A stretch of DNA of 14,511 nucleotides from JAMDCX01 sp049977145. Its GTDB lineage: Bacteria > Planctomycetota > Phycisphaerae > WQYP01. A program made the position numbers and the translations under genes. Shown one piece after another: positions 1 through 7,447 of the stretch (within the stretch, counting starts at the first letter, position 1; every line of letters starts with the position of its first letter). Where the stretch lies: positions 1-14,511 of the forward strand of contig JBMFGW010000099.1 in assembly GCA_049977145.1 (NCBI GenBank), read 5' to 3'. A model generated the notes under the pieces. The model searched no databases, was not told the origin of the DNA, and saw nothing but the letters and a program-made list of their open reading frames with translations.

Positions 1-651
1 GCCGCACTTGAGAACTTACCGCCCCGCGGCCAATGGCGGCAGGAAATGAAAAGCACGCTGGGCGACATTAACCGTCCTATCGCGTTGTTCCTAAGTCGCA
101 TCCATCCCAAAAAAGGGCTGGATCGCCTGTTGCCGCTCTGGCCCGCGGTGCTTAGGGAGCATCCTGAATTGCTGCTGGTAATTGCGGGGACTGGCGACCC
201 GGCGTACCTGGCGCAGATCAGGGAGCTAATCCAGCAGCACAATTTACAAAACGCGGTTTTATTGGCCGGGCAACTTTCCGGCAAGGCGAAGTGGAGTGCC
301 CTGGTGGATGCGGATGTTTTCATATTGCCATCGCATCAGGAAGGATTTTCCATGGCCATTACCGAAGCCATGGCCGCCCGTCTGCCGGTGGTGATCACGC
401 GTGAGTGTAATTTTGACGAGGTGGAACGGTTCCATACCGGTGTGGTTGTGCGCGATGGGGACATGGCCGCGTTTGTGCGGCATGTTGCCGACTTGCTTGC
501 CGATGCCACCATGCGAGCCTCAATGGCCCGCAATGGCCCGGAATTGGTGCGGGAGCGGTTCACCTGGGAAGCGACGGCTGAAAAACTGGAGCGGTTATAT
601 CAAGCCATGATTGCCAACCGCAACGAAATACCATTCGACCTTCAGCTCTGA
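1..651 (+). CDS. Glycosyltransferase family 4, C-terminal part (5' end outside window)
   Basis: The reading frame is open from the first base, so this is the C-terminal part of a longer gene; the Met at 46 is probably internal. The visible part is the C-terminal Rossmann half of a GT-B enzyme, which binds the nucleotide-sugar donor. Counting from that Met, there is an 'HPKKGLDRLLP' motif (donor phosphate binding) near residue 20, 'IAGTGDP' near 46, and the EX7E motif with E99 and E107 in 'EGFSMAITEAMA'. GT4 enzymes transfer a sugar from an NDP- or GDP-sugar to a growing lipid-linked glycan with retention of configuration. The stop codon lies inside the end of the convergent GT2 gene (10-base overlap). 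The family is clear; donor and acceptor cannot be read from the sequence. Confidence 0.93.
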   Translation, partial: AALENLPPRGQWRQEMKSTLGDINRPIALFLSRIHPKKGLDRLLPLWPAVLREHPELLLVIAGTGDPAYLAQIRELIQQHNLQNAVLLAGQLSGKAKWSALVDADVFILPSHQEGFSMAITEAMAARLPVVITRECNFDEVERFHTGVVVRDGDMAAFVRHVADLLADATMRASMARNGPELVRERFTWEATAEKLERLYQAMIANRNEIPFDLQL

Positions 652-1598
652 CATCCGTTAAAATCGTGCTGCCGTCGCGGTGCCACCGCCCGGTAAAGAT
701 CGGCAGCGCCATGCGCTATCCGGCCCGGAACCTCTTCGGCTCGCCCGCGGCGCACGGCCCGCCACGCCGATTTCACGAACGACCCGCTGGCGTGGATAAA
801 CGCCAGACGCAAAAGTTTTCGGGCTTCAGGCTCGTGCCACTGCTCCGCCGCAATGTGCAACATACGGCTGTACCCATAGCACTGCCGATCCGCCCGCCCG
901 GTCGCGGCCGTGATGCTGGTGGGCAGTGTGCGGTAATAAACCGCCGGGCGGTTACACATCGCTACGGGAGCCACGCGGGAAATGCGGAACCAAATTTCCC
1001 GATCCGGCCCCCAATCGCCCAGCAACGCATCGAAGCCGCCCACCTGTCGGTAAACCGCCATGCGAAAAATCATGCTTGAGGAGCACGGCACCGGCAGCCA
1101 ACGCAGGCACAATTGTAGCGCCGCCACTCCCTCAAACGTGTCAAACGCTTCCGCTGGCACTGGCCCGGACGCGGCTGGCGCTGCTTCCAGATAATCATCA
1201 GCACCGATGTTTTCAATTCTCCCGGCCAGTACGCCAATATCGGGGCGGGTCCGAACGAACGCCATTGCCGCCGCCACATAGGCCGGGTTAATCAGATCAT
1301 CACCATCAAGTTTCAGCACCCAGGGTGTGCCCACACGGCCAAAGGCGCTGCGCCAGTTGCCGGTCATACCAAGATTTTTAGGATTTTCAATTAAGGTAAT
1401 ACGCTCCGGATTTTGGTCGCGCATTTGCCGCGCCACGGCAAGCGTGTCATCTCCGCCGGCATCTTCTGAAATAATAATTTGGGCACCACCGCAGGCCAGA
1501 GCGCTTCGGACGGTGGCCGATAGATATCGGGCGCAGCGATATGCGGGAATTACAATTGTCAAACCATTTCCAGTCTCGGTTCCATGATCTATTGCCAT
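642..1598 (-). CDS. Glycosyltransferase family 2 (GT-A fold)
   Basis: A 318-residue GT2 enzyme, normal length for a single-domain member. Residues 13-20 ('LTIVIPAY') form the first beta strand of the GT-A fold. An acidic 'SEDAGGDDT' follows at 44-52 where GT2 enzymes bind the uracil/ribose of the donor, and the metal-binding DXD site is D98-G-D100-D101. A 'WGPDREIWFRIS' segment in the C-terminal half fits the catalytic-base region (ED or similar) of the family. The start is ATG at 1598 with a good 'ggaagga' ribosome site just upstream on the minus strand. No membrane segments are evident, so it is probably cytoplasmic or peripheral. It converges with the GT4 gene at 1-651 and diverges from the methyltransferase gene. 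The likely role is adding one sugar to the repeat unit; specificity is unknown. Confidence 0.93.
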   Translation of the reverse strand: MAIDHGTETGNGLTIVIPAYRCARYLSATVRSALACGGAQIIISEDAGGDDTLAVARQMRDQNPERITLIENPKNLGMTGNWRSAFGRVGTPWVLKLDGDDLINPAYVAAAMAFVRTRPDIGVLAGRIENIGADDYLEAAPAASGPVPAEAFDTFEGVAALQLCLRWLPVPCSSSMIFRMAVYRQVGGFDALLGDWGPDREIWFRISRVAPVAMCNRPAVYYRTLPTSITAATGRADRQCYGYSRMLHIAAEQWHEPEARKLLRLAFIHASGSFVKSAWRAVRRGRAEEVPGRIAHGAADLYRAVAPRRQHDFNGCQS

Positions 1599-1745
1599 AA
1601 TTTCCTTCCACGCCGTTTCCGCTGATACCTATGAGAATACTTTATCACGACCCTGTCGCCGTTTACGACGCCAAGCGGCGCTGATAATATCCATTATTAT
1701 AAGGGCGGCAAGACTGGTTTTACACCCGCCCGGCGGAGGTGCCCT
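1599..1745. promoter_or_regulatory. Divergent intergenic region, candidate promoter
   Basis: These 147 bases separate the divergent GT2 and methyltransferase genes, so promoters for both are expected here. A perfect 'tataat' is read on the minus strand at 1701-1696, but no convincing -35 box sits at the right distance. On the plus strand 'gataat' at 1683-1688 has a weak 'tttacg' 15 bases upstream. These are candidates only. Confidence 0.3.
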
Positions 1746-2576
1746 TTGGGACTGCGGCATAAAATTAAGCAATTTTGGCGATTTCGCCAATATTTTAGTT
1801 CCCCCGCATCATGGCTGCGGTTCAGCCTGATGCACATCCAGGGCAGTTTAGTTCCCGGCGGCGCTGCGGGGGAACCTGGCGGCGACAAAAGGCTGGTGCG
1901 CCTTAGGGTCCGCGGGGCCGGCAAACCAGTGGTGTTGCGCCGGCACACTACGGATTATCTGGTGTGCCGGGAAATTTTCGTGGACGGTGAATACGACATT
2001 CTGCTGCGCTATGTCCGCGGGGAGGTGCGTGCTATTTTCGATCTCGGAGCCAATATCGGGCTATTTACCCGGTTCGCCTTGCAGAACTTCCCGGACGCCC
2101 GCATCGCAGCGGTAGAGCCTGATCCGGGCAACATGCAGACATGCCGCGAAAATATCCACCTTTCCGGGCGGCAGTCCGCGGTCACGCTCATCGAGGGCTG
2201 CGTTGCCGGGTCGACTCGCCTGGTTGATCTTTCGCACGCCGGTGGCGAATGGGCGTACAAGATGGTGGAGGCTTCCACAGACCGGCCGAACCACATCGCC
2301 GCCATGACCATCCCGCAAATTGCCCAAGCCGCCGGATTGGCGGGAGAAATCGATATTCTCAAGTGCGATGTGGAAGGGGCGGAGCAGGAAATTTTTGCCA
2401 ACTGCGCGGAATGGATTAACCGGGTGCGTTACCTGCTGGTTGAACTACATAAGCCCTATAGCGCGGAGGCCTTTCTGGCGGACATCAGGCGATCGGGGGC
2501 ACCGCTTCACGTGCTGGAGTCAGGCCCTCCCGATGAACCCAATGTTGTTCTTCTTTTGGCCCGCGCGCAGACTTAG
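1746..2576 (+). CDS. FkbM-family SAM-dependent methyltransferase
   Basis: A 276-residue class I methyltransferase. The SAM-binding motif I is 'FDLGANIG' at residues 98-105, the acidic end of strand beta-2 is 'VEPD' at 123-126, and the diagnostic FkbM signature is 'KCDVEGAE' at 206-213. FkbM enzymes usually O-methylate a sugar hydroxyl and are common in polysaccharide clusters, so methylation of the repeat unit or a chain end is the likely job. The chosen start is TTG at 1746 because 'ggagg' (1735-1739) lies 6 bases upstream. The next ATG (1830) would lose about 28 residues and has no such site. The N-terminal 70 residues are basic and not recognised. The gene ends 27 bases before the end of the convergent GT2 gene. 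Confidence 0.92.
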   Translation: MGLRHKIKQFWRFRQYFSSPASWLRFSLMHIQGSLVPGGAAGEPGGDKRLVRLRVRGAGKPVVLRRHTTDYLVCREIFVDGEYDILLRYVRGEVRAIFDLGANIGLFTRFALQNFPDARIAAVEPDPGNMQTCRENIHLSGRQSAVTLIEGCVAGSTRLVDLSHAGGEWAYKMVEASTDRPNHIAAMTIPQIAQAAGLAGEIDILKCDVEGAEQEIFANCAEWINRVRYLLVELHKPYSAEAFLADIRRSGAPLHVLESGPPDEPNVVLLLARAQT

Positions 2577-2603
2577 AAGCCCAACCGGGCAAGTACCATG
2601 GCG

Positions 2604-3536
2604 TCAGCTCCGGGCCGCTTGGGAGACGATGTCCAGTGGCGGAAGAGCTTTTTCCACATCCTCCAACCGCATCGGGCCGCCGCTGATCTGGGTCAGCAGA
2701 TGGTAGGTAGCGGGGCGAATGGGGTGGCGCTGGGCGCGAAACCGTACGCAATCGCGCAATCCGGCGAGCACGGCACTTGATTTAATTCCCACAGCGCCGA
2801 TCCGGGCGGCATACAACAGATTTCCTAGAATGGTGCGCAGCATTCGCCAGTAAACCCATGGCGTTGGAAAGTTGCACCACACCAACAACACGCTGTTGCG
2901 GGTTCCGTAAAAGTGCATTCGAGACAGATCCCGTTTGGGCGAAGCCAAGTGGTGGATCACGTCCTCCCGGCCAAGGCGAACAATGTAGCCCGCGTCGAGC
3001 ATGCGGATGCAATAGTCAGGCTCTTCGCCCTGGTGTTCAAAAAATTCCCGGTATCCGCCCAAGCGAAGAAATATATCCCGCCGCAGGGCGTGGGCGGTGC
3101 CGATGTACATATTTATAACGTAAAGCTCTTTTTCGTCCGGTGCCCGCTGTTTGACTTCGGGGGAAGTATTGACATTAACAAACGGAATTGCCACCGCTCC
3201 GACGCGCGGGTTATCAAATTCCGCCAGTGTTTGCTCAACAATCCGCGGCGTGGTAAATACCGCATCATCATCGATGGATATTATAATTGGAGATTTTGCC
3301 ATCGCAGCGCCCTTGTTGCGCAGGCGGATATAGCCCTGCCGCTCGGATTCCACCACAAGGATTGCCTCGGGAAATTCTGATCGCACAGCCTCGGCGGTCC
3401 CGTCCGTTGAGGCGTCGTCCAGAACGATAATCTCCAGTGGAATCGTCTGTGCCAGCGCGGACGCAATGGCGTTGCGCAATTCGTCCACGCGGTTGCGCGT
3501 GGTGATCACCAGTGTGGCCTTAAATTTATCATTCAT
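2604..3536 (-). CDS. Glycosyltransferase family 2 (GT-A fold)
   Basis: A 310-residue GT2 enzyme. It opens with 'ATLVITTRNR' (residues 7-16) and the typical 'LDDASTDGT' donor-binding turn at 39-47. The DXD metal site is D89-D90-D91 in 'SIDDDAV'. A 'GEEPDYCIRMLDAGY' stretch in the second half fits the region with the catalytic base and the membrane-facing helix of many cluster GT2s. The start is ATG at 3536 with 'ggag' 7 bases upstream. A second ATG in another frame overlaps it. The stop is 56 bases downstream of the flippase stop on the same strand, so the two genes are probably co-transcribed, flippase first. It is likely a cytoplasmic enzyme adding a sugar to the lipid-linked unit. Rhamnosyltransferase-like activity is possible but unproven. 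Confidence 0.93.
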   Translation of the reverse strand: MNDKFKATLVITTRNRVDELRNAIASALAQTIPLEIIVLDDASTDGTAEAVRSEFPEAILVVESERQGYIRLRNKGAAMAKSPIIISIDDDAVFTTPRIVEQTLAEFDNPRVGAVAIPFVNVNTSPEVKQRAPDEKELYVINMYIGTAHALRRDIFLRLGGYREFFEHQGEEPDYCIRMLDAGYIVRLGREDVIHHLASPKRDLSRMHFYGTRNSVLLVWCNFPTPWVYWRMLRTILGNLLYAARIGAVGIKSSAVLAGLRDCVRFRAQRHPIRPATYHLLTQISGGPMRLEDVEKALPPLDIVSQAARS

Positions 3537-3592
3537 TCAAAGTCTCCAAGAATGGAGGGCACCACGGTGAAGAATCCGCCGCTACTGGCGTT

Positions 3593-5113
3593 TCAGTCGT
3601 CGCCCTTCCTACCGCATTGTTCGTTAGATCGACGCAGGTCAGCCAGTCGCTGGAATAGTTCCCGCATCGCCTCCGGACACAGCATCCGTGCGCCCCCCAA
3701 GTACGCCGGGATGAAAATGGCCGAGAATCCGACAATATCCAGCGGATATGAGGTCCGCGTGGCTGGCCACAGCCGCATAAGGCCCCAGGCCAGCGCCCCC
3801 GCTGCACCGCCGGCGGTTAATGTCGGAGCCAAAACACGGATCGGGCCAAACCAGTCAATTTTTCCACCCTGGCCAGCGGCCAGAGCCATACCGATTGGAA
3901 CGGAGACGGCACCCTGCAGCAGCATCGCCCCGGCCATGCCGGTAATCCCAAACTTCCAAGTTCCAAAAACCGCCAAAGGCAGCAACCCCACCAACGCCGT
4001 CAAGGAGAAAACAAGATTTAATTTGTAGCGGCGTTGTGCCTGCATGAGGTTGCCGAGCGTACTGGCTAAAGCGCTAAAAATGCTGGCCAGTGCCAGCAAC
4101 TGCAATGCCGGCACGGCGGGCAGCCATTTGGCTGGAAATATAAGACTCACCAGTGGCCGCGCAAGAAACGCTTCCATGAAACAAAGCGGCACCGCCACCA
4201 GCAGAATTATACTGCTGGCGCGATAGAATGCGGTCCGCTGCCGCTGCGGCTGATCTTGCAGTTTACTAAGCGATGGAAACAGCACCGAGGAAAGATTCTG
4301 CGATAACAACTGCCCCACCTGACTTGACAACATTGAGGCGAAAAAATATTCGCCCACTGCGGCCACCGGCTCAAAAATTCGCAACACGACCCGCCACAAC
4401 AACCCGGTTAAGTTGTACGCCAGCGATCCGCCCAAAAGCAGAGCGGTATCGCGCGTCAGAACTCCCCAACGCGCCACCGTGAAGCCGCGTAACGCGGGGC
4501 GCAGATGGCGGCGCTCCATCCACCACAGGGCTATGGCACTGCCCAGGCGCGCCAGCGGGATCGGAATAACAAAGCTGTACGCCCCGAATCCCCACCAGGC
4601 CAGCAGCACGCACAGCACGGATGTGCCAATATTGGAAACCAGCCCTACCGCCGCCAGGTTGCGGAACCGCAGGTCGATCATCATGGCCGCATTGGGTATG
4701 GAGGCCAGCGGCGCGATAAATGCGCCAATGGCAATCACCATGGCCAATCCGGTGATCGGGGCGTGGAATACCGCGCTGCCAATGGGGGCCGCGATCAACA
4801 TGCCGATACCGGCGGTGCCGCCCAGCAGCAACTCAAACCAGAACGCGGCGGGGAGCCAGCGCCTAAATTGCTTCTGTCTAGCCACGAGTATCTGCGTTAT
4901 GCCGGACATCTGCAGCACGCCGGGAATGGTGGCCGTGGCGTATGCCAGTGTCACCAGCCCAAAGTCATGCGGGGACAGCAACCGGGCCAGAATAATCTGG
5001 GCCGCAATTGCGACCCCCTTGCTGCCCAGCGTCTGAAGAAAGAACCAGACAAAACCGCGCGATGCCCGGCTGCTTAGAGATTGCGGGGTGGCTTTGGGCG
5101 GTGAATTAACCAT
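3593..5113 (-). CDS. Oligosaccharide flippase, Wzx/MOP superfamily
   Basis: A 506-residue polytopic membrane protein with roughly 12-14 hydrophobic segments spread along its length. The N-terminal 'RASRGFVWFFLQTLGSKG' and 'ILARLLSPHDFGLVTLAYA' are the typical first helices of the polysaccharide-synthesis branch of the MOP exporters (WzxC/TuaB-like, Polysacc_synt family). A charged cytoplasmic loop follows near residues 85-92 ('ARQKQFRRW'). These proteins flip undecaprenyl-diphosphate-linked repeat units across the inner membrane. The C-terminal ~25 residues are soluble and charged. The start is ATG at 5113, chosen because the conserved first helix begins about 20 residues later; the ribosome site there is weak. 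It heads a two-gene minus-strand unit with the GT2 gene downstream. A Wzy-like polymerase about 2.6 kb away supports a Wzx/Wzy pathway. The gene symbol is not assigned because the pathway product is unknown. Confidence 0.93.
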   Translation of the reverse strand: MVNSPPKATPQSLSSRASRGFVWFFLQTLGSKGVAIAAQIILARLLSPHDFGLVTLAYATATIPGVLQMSGITQILVARQKQFRRWLPAAFWFELLLGGTAGIGMLIAAPIGSAVFHAPITGLAMVIAIGAFIAPLASIPNAAMMIDLRFRNLAAVGLVSNIGTSVLCVLLAWWGFGAYSFVIPIPLARLGSAIALWWMERRHLRPALRGFTVARWGVLTRDTALLLGGSLAYNLTGLLWRVVLRIFEPVAAVGEYFFASMLSSQVGQLLSQNLSSVLFPSLSKLQDQPQRQRTAFYRASSIILLVAVPLCFMEAFLARPLVSLIFPAKWLPAVPALQLLALASIFSALASTLGNLMQAQRRYKLNLVFSLTALVGLLPLAVFGTWKFGITGMAGAMLLQGAVSVPIGMALAAGQGGKIDWFGPIRVLAPTLTAGGAAGALAWGLMRLWPATRTSYPLDIVGFSAIFIPAYLGGARMLCPEAMRELFQRLADLRRSNEQCGRKGDD

Positions 5114-5215
5114 CGGGGTCCAATTAATCAGAGCCTCTCAAGGCGAGTTACGATAGCGTAAAAATGATGATGCGGCAATTAAGCCGGTACGCAGGAGTTA
5201 GAAGTTAGGAGTGTT

Positions 5216-5224
5216 TTATCCACA
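5216..5224 (+). promoter_or_regulatory. DnaA-box-like nonamer (left arm of element A)
   Basis: The sequence is 'ttatccaca', identical to the strong R1-type DnaA box of E. coli. It overlaps the outer end of an inverted repeat and is paired with an inverted copy at 5431-5439. Two more perfect copies on the minus strand lie at 6904-6912 and 7424-7432. Whether DnaA binds is unknown; the nonamer may simply be part of the repeat consensus. Confidence 0.4.
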
Positions 5225-5437
5225 GATTTCGCGGATTTCCACAGATTTTACGACGAATAGCCAGCGATGATTAGCCACCGAGGCCACAGAGTTGGACCAA
5301 AAACAACGTTATACATAATTCTCTGTGTGCTCTGTGGCCTCTGTGGCTAGCCGTCGTTCTGTCTTTGTGTCGTTGTAATAAACAATCCCTCGTGGTGACT
5401 CGGTAAAAATCTGTGAGAATCTGAGAAATCTGTGGAT
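5218..5437. repeat. Element A: nested inverted-repeat element without a gene
   Basis: This fills most of the 451-base gap between the divergent flippase and beta-helix genes. The outer arms are 5218-5250 and 5404-5437. Each has two 'cacagattt'-type words, and the right arm is the near reverse complement of the left. Inside lie the inner arms 5272-5291 and 5330-5349, which match in 19 of 20 positions when one is reverse-complemented ('tagccaccgaggccacagag' against 'ctctgtggcctctgtggcta'). The outer words are those around the GxxExxY gene at 7028 and the inner words those around the one at 12921. No ORF of note lies inside. It looks like a MITE-like or internally deleted relative of the two gene-bearing elements, or one repeat inserted in another. 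Confidence 0.75.
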
Positions 5438-5439
5438 AA
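5431..5439 (-). promoter_or_regulatory. DnaA-box-like nonamer (right arm of element A)
   Basis: The plus strand reads 'tgtggataa', the exact reverse complement of the nonamer at 5216-5224. The two form a perfect inverted pair about 206 bases apart at the ends of element A. Confidence 0.4.
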
Positions 5440-5451
5440 GACGTTTTGGTT

Positions 5452-5464
5452 GCGGCTCCGCCGC
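5452..5464. other. Short GC-rich hairpin
   Basis: A perfect 5-bp stem ('gcggc', loop 'tcc', 'gccgc') lies just outside the right end of element A, 101 bases before the beta-helix gene. It has no T-run on either strand, so it is not a convincing terminator. Its role is unknown. Confidence 0.35.
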
Positions 5465-5564
5465 GCCAGGGATCAGGCCCCGACGTTACTTAACTTGCGG
5501 GAGGAGGTGTTAACTTGTGTTGACCGTGTAGAATTAAGCCAATGTTGAATGGTGGAGTTTGGCT

Positions 5565-6773
5565 ATGACCATGATTGACGCGAAACTTGTTGGCGCGACT
5601 GGCGACGGAATCCATGATGATACGGTTGCACTCCAACAGGCACTGGATGTCGCCCGGACCGGGAACTATACCGGCGTGTTTCTTTCTGCGGGACGTTACC
5701 GTATCACGTCTGCCCTTTTTCTCCGGGGCACTGGCGTATCCCTGGTGGGTGAGGGCGTGCGCAGTGTGATTGTGCAGGACTTTCACTTTCATGGTCAGAG
5801 CGGCGGAGGGGACACCTTATGGGTAATGCCGGAATTTGATCCTCATTGGCTCTACCCGGTGGCCCCGGTTACACACGATAGCATTACGCTGCCCGGTCAA
5901 GTTAATATTTCGCCCGGCGAGGCCTTATTTCTTTGTGATGGACGGGGCGCTACGGGCCTGGCGGAAAAGCGCCTTGGCGGTGTGCTGCCGGCACGAGACT
6001 TCCACGAGCTGGCACCGTGTGAGTACGTGGATGTTGCCCATACCATTTACGCCGATGGCCAAACGACCATCACACTGAAAAATCCCGTTATTGGAACGCG
6101 GGATTACGCCAATGTTGCGCCTGCTGGAAAGAATGGATCGGACCTTTATCTGCAACTGCGGCGACTTCGAATCCCTGCAAGTAATATAACGGTGGCCAAT
6201 TTTGCCATTGATTTTGCGGACCCCAAGGCCGATTGCAGCATCATGGTCTATTACACGCGCAACGCGAGTGTTGGGGACATTACCATCGTTCGCGAGCCGC
6301 GGCCGGCACCTGCCTACGGCGGCATTGCCGTTACCGGTTGCATGGACTCACGGATCAAACATATTACGGCGTCCGGGCGGGCCGGCGTGGGGCTAAACAG
6401 TTCACGATGCTGCGTGGTGGAGCGGTGTTACGTCCACAGCATCTCCATGGAGGAGTGTTGCACGGATAACCATTTACGGAACAATTTTTTGCGACCCACC
6501 GGCGGTTTTGGCATTCGTACCAATGACATGCCCTGCCAACGCAATATGATTGTGGGCAATACCATTATTGGTGCCGCAGCCAACTACGGGGCCATAATTC
6601 TCTGGGAGGGACGGGACAATATGGTGGCAGGAAATAGCGCGGCCAATGGTGATGCGAGCATCTATATCGGCAGCGCTCCGGGAACTCTGGCGGAGGGTAA
6701 TATGGCGCAAGCCGTAACGCATTACGGTAAGGATAAGGCATTGATCACCGGTAACAGCGTTTCCTCGCGATGA
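5565..6773 (+). CDS. Pectate-lyase-like right-handed beta-helix protein (Pectate_lyase_3 type)
   Basis: A 402-residue protein. Near the N-terminus it has 'GATGDGIHDDTVALQQALD', the hallmark start of the Pectate_lyase_3 / GH28-related beta-helix fold, followed by 'FLSAGRYRITSALFLRGTGVSLVGEG' (split strands of the first coils). The C-terminal half has repeated short N/G-rich turns ('RNNF', 'GNTIIG', 'GNSAANG', 'EGNMAQ', 'TGNSVSS'), as expected of parallel beta-helix coils. Relatives include polysaccharide lyases, hydrolases, mannuronan C5-epimerases and phage tailspikes. No signal peptide is visible, which is odd for an enzyme acting on exported polymer. The start is ATG 5565, because 'ggtggag' (5551-5557) is 7 bases upstream; TTG 5559 would be too close and ATG 5571 further away. 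The context suggests modification or trimming of the polysaccharide made here. The fold is clear, the reaction is not. Confidence 0.85.
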   Translation: MTMIDAKLVGATGDGIHDDTVALQQALDVARTGNYTGVFLSAGRYRITSALFLRGTGVSLVGEGVRSVIVQDFHFHGQSGGGDTLWVMPEFDPHWLYPVAPVTHDSITLPGQVNISPGEALFLCDGRGATGLAEKRLGGVLPARDFHELAPCEYVDVAHTIYADGQTTITLKNPVIGTRDYANVAPAGKNGSDLYLQLRRLRIPASNITVANFAIDFADPKADCSIMVYYTRNASVGDITIVREPRPAPAYGGIAVTGCMDSRIKHITASGRAGVGLNSSRCCVVERCYVHSISMEECCTDNHLRNNFLRPTGGFGIRTNDMPCQRNMIVGNTIIGAAANYGAIILWEGRDNMVAGNSAANGDASIYIGSAPGTLAEGNMAQAVTHYGKDKALITGNSVSSR

Positions 6774-6817
6774 AGGAGGCATGAGACGCGGGCCGTGAAC
6801 AGCGAACAACGGGGCCC

Positions 6818-6910
6818 ATCCACAGATTACACAGACGCGCACAGATTAACGCCCACGGTGTTACGGGTTACAGTATAAAAAATCTGTGAAAATCTGAGAA
6901 ATCTGTGGAT
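6818..6910. repeat. 93-bp palindromic repeat, copy 1 (left of GxxExxY gene)
   Basis: It is an imperfect palindrome. The left arm 6818-6847 (starts 'atccacagattacacag') pairs with the right arm 6881-6910 (ends 'gagaaatctgtggat'), with a ~33-base loop. The same 93 bases recur at 7448-7540, a direct repeat 630 bases away with 87 of 93 positions equal by eye. Five of the six differences are in one 10-base block of the loop. The right end overlaps a perfect DnaA-box-like nonamer (6904-6912, minus). Confidence 0.9.
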
Positions 6911-7027
6911 AAAAACGATGGGCGTTAGAGTCCGGAAATCCGGTGATGCACATTCTGGTGGGGCGTGTACAATCTGGACAACCCCAAAATAATAGTGATA
7001 TTGAGATTAATGGAATGGAGCCGACTT

Positions 7028-7399
7028 ATGAGTGAGACACAGGATCCGAGAACCTATGCCATTATTGGGGCAGCTATGGAAGTACATCGCGAGATGGGGT
7101 GTGGCTTCCTTGAGGGTGTGTACCAGGAGTCATTAGCGATTGAACTGGCTGCGCGGGGCATCCCGTTCCGTCGGGAGTTCAAGCTAACTGTTAAATACAA
7201 AAATCAGGAATTGGAATCAACCTATATTGCGGATTTTATATGCTACGATTCCGTCATTATCGAGACCAAGGCCTTGGCACGACTTTCATCTGTGGAAGAG
7301 GCACAACTAATCAACTATCTCAAGGTGACGGGTTATCATGTCGGTCTGCTGATAAACTTCGGAACCAGATCATTGGAACACCGGCGTATCGTTTGGTAA
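7028..7399 (+). CDS. GxxExxY family protein, PD-(D/E)XK nuclease fold
   Basis: A 123-residue protein of the GxxExxY family (PDDEXK_3 type). The naming motif is G26-F-L-E29-G-V-Y32. Candidate nuclease residues follow in the usual order: E29, D69 in 'IADF', and E79-T-K81 as the ExK motif. 'QLINYLK' at 93-99 and 'LLINFG' at 107-112 are the conserved C-terminal motifs. So the active site looks intact, although no substrate is established for this family. The start is ATG 7028: 'ggag' at 7017-7020 lies 7 bases upstream, and the conserved region begins about 10 residues later. An upstream in-frame ATG at 6965 would add 21 residues without support. The TAA stop (7397-7399) is part of the downstream repeat half-copy. 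It is a paralogue of the protein at 12921-13283, sharing fold and motifs but not close sequence. Confidence 0.92.
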   Translation: MSETQDPRTYAIIGAAMEVHREMGCGFLEGVYQESLAIELAARGIPFRREFKLTVKYKNQELESTYIADFICYDSVIIETKALARLSSVEEAQLINYLKVTGYHVGLLINFGTRSLEHRRIVW

Positions 7400-7442
7400 A
7401 AATCTGTGAAAATCTGAGAAATCTGTGGATAAAAACGATGGG
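7398..7442. repeat. Repeat half-copy abutting the GxxExxY stop
   Basis: These 45 bases are identical to 6878-6922, the right half of copy 1 plus 12 bases beyond it ('aaaaacgatggg'). The identity past the palindrome shows that the flank was duplicated together with the half-palindrome. A perfect DnaA-box-like nonamer lies at 7424-7432 (minus strand). The half-copy supplies the last two bases of the gene's TAA stop. Confidence 0.9.
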
Positions 7443-7447
7443 GAACG

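Noticed and set aside
666..1079. 137-codon plus-strand ORF opposite the first GT2 gene
   Set aside because: Antisense to a well-supported GT2 gene, no ribosome site, composition typical of a shadow frame.
4413..5077. Two long plus-strand ORFs (207 and 190 codons) opposite the flippase
   Set aside because: Both overlap the flippase on the other strand and have Arg/Gly/Gln-rich shadow composition; the flippase has clear membrane helices and family motifs.
5452..5464. Intrinsic terminator at the GC-rich hairpin
   Set aside because: A 5-bp stem without a T-run on either strand, and located upstream rather than downstream of a gene.
5114..5564. Replication origin, because of DnaA-box-like nonamers
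   Set aside because: There are only two nonamers in this gap, no AT-rich unwinding region, and no dnaA, dnaN or partition gene nearby; the nonamers are part of a dispersed repeat.
6965..7027. Upstream start (ATG 6965) for the first GxxExxY gene
   Set aside because: It has no ribosome site, and the added 21 residues are outside the family; ATG 7028 has 'ggag' at ideal spacing.
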